Shown here: one piece after another, positions 52,594-62,044 of the stretch
Layout: every line of letters starts with the position of its first letter
Position numbering within the stretch: the first letter of the stretch is position 1
Origin: Owenia fusiformis
Lineage: Eukaryota > Annelida > Polychaeta > Sabellida > Oweniidae
Length of the DNA stretch: 64,000 nucleotides
Assembly (NCBI GenBank): GCA_903813345.2
Contig: CAIIXF020000009.1
Location: 6,194,030 to 6,258,029 of the forward strand
Direction of reading: 5' to 3'
Position numbers and translations under genes: made by a program
Notes under the pieces: model-generated
What the model was told of the DNA's origin: nothing
Seen by the model: the letters and a program-made list of their open reading frames with translations, nothing else
Database searches by the model: none

Positions 52594-54327
52594 ACTAGAC
52601 TTTGGAAATTGAACGAAGTTCAATTTCAGACTCCAGATCTAGACTTTTTTTAGCCCAGTCATACAGAATAAGCCGAGTCATCCAGAATAAGCTGAGTCAT
52701 CAAAATAAGCTGAGTCATCCAGAAAAAGATGGATGGGTGGATGGAATAAGCCTAGTCATCCAGAATAAGCCTAGTCATCCAGAATAAGCTGAGTCATCCA
52801 GAATAAGCCGAGTCATCTAGAATAAGCCAAGTCATCTAGAATAAGCTGAGTCATTCAGAAAAAGATGGATCGATAAAATAGGAAGGTTGGATAGGACAGA
52901 ATAGGAAGGAACGATAGGATAGAATAAGAAAGAAGGATAGGATAGAACAGAATAGGAAGAAAGGATATGATAGGAGAGGAAAGGAAGGATAGGAAGGAAA
53001 AGATACAAAGGAAGGATAGAAAGGAAGGATAGGATAAGATCAGATAGGAAGGATGGATGAATTTTTCAACATTTTCTTCTCTACTCTTGACTTTCTATCA
53101 GGATACCATCAGATCGATTTTCCGAAATTTCAAAACGCCATAACTTCCGAACCGGAAGTCGGATCAAAATTCGATTTAAAGATTCGGATTCCTGACAAAA
53201 TTCTACCCCTAATTCATAACTCATACGTTAAATTTGGCGAATTTTTATTTTGACCTACTTTTTGGACACGCCATAACTTTGAAATCGGAAGTCGGATCGA
53301 AATTTGGTTTGCAGATTCGGATTCCTGAGAAAATTCTACCCTTAATTCATAACTCATACGTTAAATTTAGAGAATTTTTTATTTTGACCTACTTTTCGGA
53401 CACCATATCTCAAAAGTGGGTCAAAATACTTTCTGACAGAAAAAGGCTCACACTATTAACACACTCTTTCCTATCTGTATACAAAATTTTGAAGTAAATT
53501 ATTGAAGTGTAGTGTCAGAATCGAAAAAATAAGGAAAACCTATGAATTTGACCTAGATTTTGACCTAGGCATTTTGGTGTCCAAATTTTTATGAAAAGAA
53601 GGTCTTGAGGTCCCTTTCTTTGATGGGCTTCCATTATGTTTAGCTGTGCTTAGTCCATATCTCGTATTTTACACTTCAAAAAAATATTTTTTCCCATTGA
53701 ATTAACACGGGGCACCAAATTTAGCGATTTTTGAATTTTCAAAACGCCATAACTTCTGAACCGGAAGTCAGATCGAAATTTGGTTTTCAGATTCGGAATC
53801 CTGAGAAAATTTCCTATAAGACTGATATCCTGGACATTGGATTCGGAGAACTATTTTTTGGACCTCGTTTTCGGACACTGATATCTCGAAATCGGTTTGA
53901 GATACCAAAAAACTAAATCGACCCAAGCTTTTCTACTTTTTTATGAGGAACACAATGAAAAAAAACCGGATCAAAAATATTGAAGGACGACCGAGAAAAT
54001 CGAAAAAAGTGACAAAGTACTGGATTTGACCTAGTTCTTGACCTTTGACCTAGATAAAAATGTGACCCAATTTCCCACCAACTAGATACTATACCTAAAT
54101 AAACTGTATAATGGTCTTTACTGGATACCTTATAGTTTCTGAAAAAACGGCTACGGAATAATAAGAATAATAAGAATACTGGCAAAAACAATAGACTCCA
54201 GATTGACATCTGGAGTCTAATAAGAAAACTGGCAAAAGCAATAGACTCCAGATTTTCATCTGGAGTCTAATAATAAAGAAAACTGACGAAAGCAATAGAC
54301 TCCAGATTTTCATCTGGAGTCTAATTA
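52594..54327. mobile_element. Hairpin-type element E (type 2) ending in three tandem hairpins
   Basis: Starts ACTAGACTTTGGAAATTGAA. AAGCCGAGTCATCCAG units (52640-52860), a GATAGGATAGAA microsatellite (52870-53060) and satellite units like element B follow. The 3' end carries three hairpins of the GACTCCAGAT...ATCTGGAGTC type at 54194-54217, 54244-54267 and 54298-54321. Each is preceded by AGAAAACTGGCAAAAGCAAT-like sequence. Confidence 0.65.
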
Positions 54328-54394
54328 TAATGATAGAGATATGCATTATTTTTCGGAATACTGTATGTCCATATATTTTCTTCTGAAATAATTA

Positions 54395-56402
54395 CCCTTA
54401 AGAAAAAAGCCATGGTAACCATGGTATTCCATGGTACGTCCATGGTAATCCATGGTTTTCCATGGAAATTCATGGACACCCATGGTAATCTTCCATGGAT
54501 ATTTATCATGATCTTCCATGGTAATTAGTGGTTTGGTAATTGTTTTTTCATGGACATGTCATGGCTTTTACCAGGACACACAGATATCCAAGTTGGACTG
54601 AGACTTATCAGTGAGAAAAAAGGGTGGACATTTCATGTTATTTTAGGTTTAGCAGGAACATATTAAACTCATCTTCCTTACAAATGAGAAAATATGTAAG
54701 AATTATGTAACTTTTCTAGAAGATAGTGCAGTTAATGCAGCACAGAGTAGGCCACAAGATTTCAAAGAGAAATATGTATAGGGCTTTTGCATAGATCAAG
54801 ACTAGATAGAGATTCCTTATTTTTTAGGCCAAACATTTCTCCTCTTTTGGTAAGATTAAGTCAAACTAGCCCTACCTCTGTTTTGTTTTCTTATTGTTTC
54901 TTTAATATTCAGTTATGAAAATTAAAATGAAATAATTTCAAAAATAAATAACTCTTTTTCTTAAATTGCATGTCTTACATTTTAGAATGCAATAAAAACC
55001 ATGGTTTCTTTCTTTGAAGTTGAGGAAACTGCAATCAAAAGCCATGGAAGACGGTTGATTGCAATCGAAAGCCATGCTTTTCCATGGTTATTTCTTTGAT
55101 GTTTTGGAAAGTGCAATCAAAAGCCATGCTTTTCCATGGATATTTCTTTGATGTTTTGGAAAGTGCAATCAAAAGCCATGGTTTTCCATGGTTATTCTTT
55201 TGATCTTTTGAAAAATCCATGGTTTTCCATAGCTATTTGTTTGGTCTTTTGGATGCAGAAAAAAGAATAATGCATAATGAACTTTTCCAAATAAAGTCTC
55301 ATTTAACCTTTATGAGCACATTGTCTGAAAAATCCATAGAAAAGTATATATTTTTTAGAATTTTGACTTGAAATTAAGGTTGGGGATTAAACACAAGCCT
55401 ATGACTGCAAACTGAAATGTAATGCCTAAGTGATCAAAAATATATTTGTCTATGTACTTAGGTTATTATACTTATGTAATCTATTTAGAAAGAAGTCATA
55501 ATCATTTGCATAATATTTAAATATTTGGTTGTCATTCTTCTATGTTAACTAGGTTTCTTAACTCTCAAATTAGTGTTAAAATTTTTCTTTGCTACAGATT
55601 ATATAGTTCATTTGCATAGTTTTAAAATATATGTATTATGATCTTAATTGTTATTATTTATGATGAGTGCTTCCTCTTCAGTAATTATAATTGTCTGTGA
55701 GTGTAGACAGTGCAAGTCAAAAACTCATTGTTGATCAAATAAAACCAAATAGGATTAAAAACTCCAAGTAATCATGTCTCTTCGCTCTGCAATAAGGGAA
55801 TCTGGTGAGCTGATTTTATCATTTATTTTGGCTTCTTTTACATTTTTGCCCAAGTTACGTGATAGCAAATCACAGCAAATAGATATATTAATTGTAATTG
55901 TGGGGTCAAATCATGGGCTTTCAATTCAATTATTATGTGAAAAGTTCTTTATCATAGAACTAAACATATATCTAGATTATGAAAATAAGGTTGGATTTCA
56001 GGCCCGTAGCCAGCTTTTGCCAAGGGGGTTGACTTTCTCAAAATTTGAGGGGGACATCATTTTCTTCTCTCTATGATTAGTCTCAATCCAGCTTGGATTC
56101 ATTCATTAAAACATTGATTCAATTTGGAAGATTTTGGTAAATACAAAAACTGCCAAAATTGTTGATTTTACAACTCCAAGTCACTTAGTATTATGGTAAA
56201 AACATGGCATTCCATGAAAAACCAATTACCAAACCACTCATTACCATGGAAGATCATGGTAAATATCCATGGAAGATTACCATGGACGTCCATGAAATTC
56301 CATGGAAAATACCATGAAAAACCATGAATTTCCATGGAAAACCATGGATTACCATGGACGGACCATGGAATATCATGGCTACCATGGCTTTTTTCTTAAG
56401 GG
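54395..56402. mobile_element. 2-kb CATGG-rich foldback transposon with TA target duplication
   Basis: Termini CCCTTAAGAAAAAAGCCATG and CATGGCTTTTTTCTTAAGGG are exact complements, flanked by TA (54393-54394 and 56403-56404). Imperfect arms of about 190 bp are dense in CCATGG, TTTCCATGGAAAT and GGTAATCCATGG. Internally (55020-55260) is a tandem of 52-bp units containing TGCAATCAAAAGCCATGC. A G-run repeat fragment lies at 56001-56072. A 100-residue frame at 55774 has no recognisable content. The TA duplication suggests mobilisation by a Tc1/mariner-type enzyme. Confidence 0.75.
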
Positions 56403-56913
56403 TACTCTCATGACCTCATACCATGAGTTGTGTCCTTTTGTTACATTCATGTCTTGTTTTATTTCTTTGATATGGGCATTTTGTATTCTCTTTTTTCTTT
56501 TTGGTCATTAAAAGAAGGTACAATCCATATAATGCTAATGCTTACAGATAAACACTTTTTTAGTCTCTTGGGCAAGTCTCCTAATTAGGTTAGATACATG
56601 TATTCTTAAATTTGAGATAATCCACAGTATCATTTGGTAAACTTGGATGACTAGACATGATAAAATTTACATGATTTATAGATCTTGAGAGCTGCAGTTA
56701 GATAACTTTGACATTACTTGTCAGACAAACTCTACTCTAAGAAGGATAAAGTTATCAATTCCCTCAAGTCTCTATCATAAAAGAGGACCAAACTTGTACT
56801 AAAAGAGGACCAAACTCTGAACTGTAAAAAGGACTGAAATAACTGTAGGTTTAATATACTAAAAGAGTAAAAGTACCTACATTTATTATAACATTGAAGA
56901 TAAGGAACTAATC

Positions 56914-57549
56914 ATGTCTAGTAACAATGTCATTAAATGCTGGAAACTTCAAAAGTATGCGCACCTTCAGCCTGTGGAACAACCCAAAGTGGCGTCATCA
57001 AATGAAGGAGATCAGTGGAAACATTATGATGGCCATACAGGAACACTTACAATAAGCATTGCTGGGAAATCTCATTTAATAGTGACATACAAGGAAACAA
57101 TACTTGAGTGCCATTCCTTATTAGATGCCAGAAACTGGATGAGGGCCATTGTAAAAGGAGACAGTGTACTCTTTGTTTATAAAATCAAAAATGATAGCGG
57201 TCGCTTCAGGATAAAGTTTGAATCTGGTATAGATCAATGTCAGGAGTCTATGCGTCAGTTGAACCAATATTTCCATGTGAAAGGACTACCTGAGCATGAC
57301 ACACCTAATATTCTTGATGCAGATGAGCCAATTACAACTCAACCGAACGAGACTGCAAAACTAGGAGACCTAACAAAGTTGCTTCTTGAGAAGAATACTG
57401 AGTGTTTGCCTAATGCTTATCAATGGAGCAACCTACCAAGTAATGCTGGTGACTTGGATCAGATAATAAGGCTATGTTTGGCTGATCCTAGTTTCCCAGC
57501 TTTTGTGGGAAAAGTTGAAGAACAGTTGAATAAGTTAAAGACAGAGTAA
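56914..57549 (+). CDS. REC114: Meiotic recombination protein REC114 (intronless)
   Basis: A 211-residue protein. REC114 works with MEI4 and IHO1 on chromosome axes to enable SPO11/TOPOVIBL double-strand breaks in meiosis. The N-terminal half (about 8-123) fits the REC114 PH-like fold: CWKLQKYAHL, then SLLDARNWMRAIVKGDSVLF (68-87), KIKNDSGRFRIKF (90-102) and the helix CQESMRQLNQYF (109-120). These align by eye with the vertebrate segments. A linker of low complexity follows. The C-terminal IIRLCLADPSFPAFVGKVEE (184-203) is the conserved segment used for MEI4 binding and dimer/trimer assembly. Vertebrate REC114 is multi-exonic; here one ORF holds everything. AATAAA is at 57928-57933. Upstream, AAAAGAGGACCAAACT is directly repeated (about 56778-56816). 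Confidence 0.85.
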   Translation: MSSNNVIKCWKLQKYAHLQPVEQPKVASSNEGDQWKHYDGHTGTLTISIAGKSHLIVTYKETILECHSLLDARNWMRAIVKGDSVLFVYKIKNDSGRFRIKFESGIDQCQESMRQLNQYFHVKGLPEHDTPNILDADEPITTQPNETAKLGDLTKLLLEKNTECLPNAYQWSNLPSNAGDLDQIIRLCLADPSFPAFVGKVEEQLNKLKTE

Positions 57550-59520
57550 ATTATCGAACATTTTAATGAAGTTTTGAATTTTCACAATGCTCACAAAACC
57601 CCATAAAAATAATTGAGAAGTTAAAACTGTCAGACGTTCCAAAAATGACATTCTTGCAAATTCACCTTTTATAATTGAAATATTTGTTATCATTAATCAT
57701 TCTCATTTTGAAAGTGTGAGTCCTACATTAAATGCTGTGGTATGTAGTCGCAACACGGCCTTTCAAGAAAGAATTTTATGAATCAGAGTTTCTAGTTAAT
57801 AGGATCACTGGGTATTCGGATGTTTATTTTAAAACCTGAATTCTTCATCCCTTGGATTATCATTAGTATTAAAAACACGCATGGGCTTTTAAAATGAGAG
57901 GAATTTTATCTACCCCTCTTCAGTTCAAATAAATGCCCATGGACCTATTAGTGAGTAACTCCAGTTCAGTTGTCACTACATGGTTTGTCAAGAAAGCCCA
58001 TGATATCAATTATTTATTTGAATTTAAAATAATTATTTTCCAATTGATTTGAATACAAGGACATATTTTAATGTTCAGTTATATCTCCATGTTCTTTGAT
58101 TATGAAACAGAATGAGTGTTTATTATGGAGTGGAAGCTACAAATGATGATTACTAGGGTAACTGTACTTGCACTGAAAAATTGCTGCAAAATCCAGCATT
58201 TGGAATTTACAGCTAGCCTTGATATGGGAGAAAACCATGAAAAATATTCAAAGTTTTGGCCAAACTAGAAGAATCCTAAGTAGACACTTTTTTTAATGTA
58301 CCTAATGTTACATGCTTATTTACTGTACTTCTACTTAATAATATAACATGGTACTAAAATTACAGTGAAATCTGGCAGTGACTTAATTTGGCGAACTTAA
58401 ACAATTTGGTGGATTAAAATTAAAACAACTGCCAATTAAGTAGAAGTACAGTATCTCTGATTTCATCTTAAACTCTTTCAAAGAAAATATTTTTTGGTGA
58501 AATAACAAAATTCAGTAAGTAGAATCAAATAACTGATGTTAAGTTATGAAAATAATGTTATAAAGTTTAAATTAGGCTAATAAGGTTTGATTGTTTTTTA
58601 GCTTAGAGTTAATGACTGTTGCTTTTTTGATTCACTTTCTGTTTTAAGAATCAGTTTTTGTTTTTTCACATTGTTTCATTTATTTAAAATTTGAAGTTTT
58701 TTTAAAAGTTAAAATGGTGTTGAAAAACATGCTTATTGAAATTGGCAGCAAAGATTAGAGATTGGCTGATCTACATTTAGTGACTTTCTAAAATGATTGG
58801 TCAAAAACACTAAGTAACAATAATGCCACTAAAAAACAATAATGACAATTCAAACTTTGAAAACATGCCCCCAACAACAAAAACAAATTCTGTTATTGAT
58901 TTAACCAAGTAGAAGGGATAGAAATATGTTGAGAGTTCCTTCAAAAATCCCTTTGCCTACAACATTTGTGTCATGCCTATTTAAAAAATTCCATAAATTC
59001 ATACTTTATTGGATCTTGCAACGATTTTGAAAAGTAGAATCCCTTTCTCAATATTTATGGATTTAGACAATCTTTCATTCATTCAACCCTTGAATAACTT
59101 CTATATTTGATCAGATTCTTTTTCAGATTATTGGCATGCTTTTTAAATAACAATTTACGTCTTCTATTCTTTGTTGCCACTTTAACTAAATAGTTTAAGA
59201 TAATATTCTGCTTCAATTAGGTTCTGTTATATCATACTGATTACCTTATAATTATATTATATTAAAATAATTGTTGTGCATATACATTATACATGTACAG
59301 TGTATGGATTTCAAGTTTTCTTTGCTGACTAGGAAATATTAAAAACTGATCAAATAAATTATTTTCAAATTTTGAACTTGGTGCAAATGAAATTGCATTG
59401 AGGTACAATTTTAAAATTCTTAAATGGTTGCAGTGCCCAGTTTATTCACTAATTACATCACTGTTTGAAGCTATTCTAATGATAGATAAACAGGTACTGA
59501 TATTTTCATGTGGTTTTCAG
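57550..59520. other. REC114 3' region and GPANK1 upstream region
   Basis: No coding sequence is recognised. It contains a palindromic MITE (58321-58453) and otherwise AT-rich DNA. The 5' non-coding exon of GPANK1 probably lies here, because an acceptor (GTGGTTTTCAG, ending 59520) precedes its start codon; I cannot place that exon. Confidence 0.45.
58321..58453. mobile_element. TACTGTACTT palindromic MITE, copy 1
   Basis: TACTGTACTTCTACTTAATA at the left and TTAAGTAGAAGTACAGTA at the right. Internal words TTAATTTGGCG and GGTGGATTAAAATT. A longer relative is at 62681-62912. Confidence 0.75.
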
Positions 59521-59538
59521 GTCAAGACAGACAGCATT

Positions 59539-60612
59539 ATGGCATCTCAAAAGACAAAGGAATATCGGCCAATTGAGTTTGTAACAGCTAGGAATTCAAC
59601 TCATGATGACAGTTCTACGGCAAAAAAGAGACGAGTCAAAGAATATGAAACTAAGTCCAAAATTGATGGTGTGGAGGCTAGATCATTTTATGAAGAACTT
59701 GTATCTGAAACAGGGAAACATGAATCAAAATCAGCAATTCTAAAGCCAACATCTCGATCTCACAAAAAACAAAAGCCGTCTAAAAAACAGAAACATTTAA
59801 GAAACTCAGGAAAGGAACTTCCTAAAAAGACAATAACTGATAGAGATTGCGATAATTATCTTAAAAGTGCTCAAAATGATGACTTGAAGCAAGTGAAGTG
59901 GTATCTTCAACAAGACGGTGATATAAACTACAGGGATAAATTTGGATGGAATGCATTGATGTGTGCTGCCCACAATGGTGCCATGAGTGTAGTGCGCCAT
60001 CTATTGGAATGTAAGATCGACCTCCGTGCTGAAGATGCTCTTGGACGTACTGCTGACATTATTGCTCAACTTGGTGATCACCAAGAAATAGTTGAGTTGA
60101 TAAAGGAGCACATGGACCTCCCTGGTGCTATTCATTCTAAGCCATTTGACTTTGATGTAAAAGTCAAATTGGAGAAAATATTTTGTGAAACATGTAACCA
60201 GATGTATGCAGGTGACCCTAAAGCGCATGAAACGTCAACAGTTCATCTATTTAACTGTCAACATCAATCTAGCAGCACTCTGTATCATTTACCAGAGTCG
60301 AACAGAGGTTTCCAGTTAATGGTCAAAAGTGGATGGGATGTAAACAAGGGACTAGGAAGTAAAAATCAAGGACAAAAATTTCCAGTGAAAACAGTCCTGA
60401 AAAGAGACAGACAGGGGTTGGGTAGCAGTGCCAAACCAAAAGCAAAAATCACACACTTTGGAGCGGGAGATAAGAAAGCTATAGAGCATGCTAATAAAAA
60501 TCCTCTCAGAGAAATGAGGATAAAAACTCTAAGCAAAAAGCAAATGAAAAGGGAACAAGAGAAAAAGAAGACTTGGGAAAGAGATATGAGACGCTATATG
60601 AACATGGAGTAA
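59539..60612 (+). CDS. GPANK1: G-patch and ankyrin repeat protein GPANK1
   Basis: A 357-residue protein, almost exactly the length of human GPANK1 (356). Order: a basic low-complexity N terminus with a nuclear-localisation-like KKQKPSKKQK (76-85); two ankyrin repeats (about 103-192, with FGWNALMCAAHNGAMSVVRH at 135-154); a short Cys/His segment (FCETCN at 215-220, then H230 and H236); a G-patch (about 255-295, GFQLMVKSGWDVNKGLG to RQGLG); and a Lys/Arg-rich C-terminal helix. G-patch proteins usually activate DEAH helicases in RNA metabolism; the role of GPANK1 is poorly known. I start at ATG 59539, 18 bases after a clear TTTTCAG acceptor, so the open frame upstream is intron. The body has no introns. 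PDRG1 begins 170 bp after the stop. Confidence 0.9.
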   Translation: MASQKTKEYRPIEFVTARNSTHDDSSTAKKRRVKEYETKSKIDGVEARSFYEELVSETGKHESKSAILKPTSRSHKKQKPSKKQKHLRNSGKELPKKTITDRDCDNYLKSAQNDDLKQVKWYLQQDGDINYRDKFGWNALMCAAHNGAMSVVRHLLECKIDLRAEDALGRTADIIAQLGDHQEIVELIKEHMDLPGAIHSKPFDFDVKVKLEKIFCETCNQMYAGDPKAHETSTVHLFNCQHQSSSTLYHLPESNRGFQLMVKSGWDVNKGLGSKNQGQKFPVKTVLKRDRQGLGSSAKPKAKITHFGAGDKKAIEHANKNPLREMRIKTLSKKQMKREQEKKKTWERDMRRYMNME

Positions 60613-60782
60613 TTGATCACAAATACTGACATTCTGACTTTTAAATGAATAGTTGATTTACATTTTTACGAATTGACTTTCAGAAAAGCTCCTGAACACT
60701 AAAAATTAATGCATCAGTTCCATACACTATTTTCAGTGAGTAGTTGGAGAAAAAAGGATTCTGACTCCAGCCTGATTTAACG
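60613..60782 (+). promoter_or_regulatory. Short GPANK1-PDRG1 intergenic region with acceptors and a uORF
   Basis: Within 170 bp lie two acceptor-like sites, AATTGACTTTCAG (ending 60683) and ACACTATTTTCAG (ending 60736). An ATG near 60710 opens a 23-codon upstream frame that ends in TAA about 3 bases before the PDRG1 ATG. There is no AATAAA between the genes. Splicing to the second acceptor would remove the uORF start. Confidence 0.45.
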
Positions 60783-62044
60783 ATGGCAGCAGTTGGTGTT
60801 GATATGGAGCGCCATCTAATAGAGCTGGGAGAAAGTGAAATGGCTGCAGAAGATGTTCTGACTGACAGACAAACAATCGTAGACCTTGATAGGAAGAGGA
60901 ACAAAACCAGGGAGGCACTTAGGTATAAAACATGATATAATATTATATAATATATACAAAATGAATATTATATATACAAAATGAAACCATTCAATTTGAA
61001 TTATATTTGTGGGGACAGATGTTAAACCTGAATAAGTTAAAATATTTATTATCAGATTATACTTTATCAATCATCGGTTGGCCTTATGTAGTGTTGCCTC
61101 GTTAATATGCCCTTCACCTTCTCTGTATTGAATTATTAGGATTTTCATAACTGATTTTATGTTATATTGCTTGGCCTTATGTATTGTCAAATTTGAATCA
61201 GCTTGTGCGACTGCCCCTCCACCAAAAGCCAAACAGTTATGTATTGTATATTCATCCCTACAATTTAATGAAAGAATTGTTTATGAAAAACAGCATATTA
61301 TTTATGATAATTTTCAGATCACTGCAGAAAGACAAAGAAACAGAGAAAACTTGGTTATGTATGGGCAACATGTTCCTAAAGCTGCCAAAGCCTAAAGCCA
61401 AAGAGATGCTACAAAAAGGTAAGTTGGAAAATATGTTCAACCAATTCGTAAATTACTGAGGAGTTTGAAAATCGTAAACATTTAAAAAAGATGCAAAACA
61501 ACATACAGCATGTCCAAAATTTGATATGAAAAACCATGTGGATGTGGATGGTTGCCATTGAATTTAAGAATTATCTGAGCAGTGATATTATCTTGATAAA
61601 CCAATAACTTAAAATGTCTCATATTATGCTCAGAGATGATAAATTTCACCAATCTTTGTCTCAGAAAATCACCCTTTTGACATAGTCTTAAGGTTTAAAC
61701 TTTTCTAAGATGGATTCAAAATTGGGCAAGTACTAGTTTAGGACCAGATTTTCATATATTAAAAGTAAGATCTACATCCTGGCATTCTTCCTTCAAAATG
61801 ACTCCCAACATACAATTGGGCGTTATTTTGAAAGAATTTTTCCAATATTGCCCAAGTAAGGAATATTCATAATTATATTTTTGCAGATTTTGATCAACTA
61901 GATGAGGAAATAAATAAACTGCGGAAAAATCTCAAGATAAAGGTTGACAAACTAAGAGACATAGAACAAGAAGACTCTCTTAAAGGATTTCACCTTCAGC
62001 CCCTTAGTAAGGAGGAATTGAAGGCTATTGACTCAGTACTATGA
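60783..62044 (+). CDS. PDRG1: Prefoldin-like PDRG1 (p53 and DNA damage-regulated 1), 3 exons
   Basis: Exons 60783-60922, 61318-61418 and 61887-62044 join in phase (GT-AG) to 132 residues; human PDRG1 has 133. PDRG1 is a beta-type prefoldin subunit of the R2TP/prefoldin-like co-chaperone (URI/PAQosome) complex that assembles RNA polymerases and other machines in the cytoplasm. Visible landmarks: the first coiled coil with VLTDRQTIVDLDRKRNKTRE; the central hairpin TWLCMGNMFLKLPKPKAKEM, matching the family CFGNMFIKMP core; the second coiled coil LDEEINKLRKNLKIKVDKL; and the conserved end KGFHLQPLSKEELKAI. Frames in other phases over 61159-61459 are intron or shadow. AATAAA is at 62562-62567. Confidence 0.92.

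Noticed and set aside
42617-53497. Recurring 67-129-codon frames with KFGLQIRIPEKILPLIHNSY and ILTYFSDTISQKWVKIL
   Set aside because: They recur because the satellite unit recurs. Most start without ATG, and differences between copies change amino acids freely (for example EQEVESKFD against EPEVELKFG), so I see no purifying selection. They sit in hairpin-ended elements.
55774-56076. A 100-codon frame inside the CATGG foldback
   Set aside because: No transposase or other domain is visible, and the end of the frame runs into a G-run dispersed repeat.
59398-59538. Extra N-terminal codons for GPANK1
   Set aside because: They begin at TTG and cross a clear TTTTCAG acceptor ending at 59520; the length from ATG 59539 (357 aa) matches the human protein.
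61159-61459. Two overlapping frames of 78 and 91 codons
   Set aside because: They cover PDRG1 intron 1 and exon 2 without using its splice acceptor at 61318, one of them in the wrong frame; only the spliced reading gives the conserved PDRG1 sequence.
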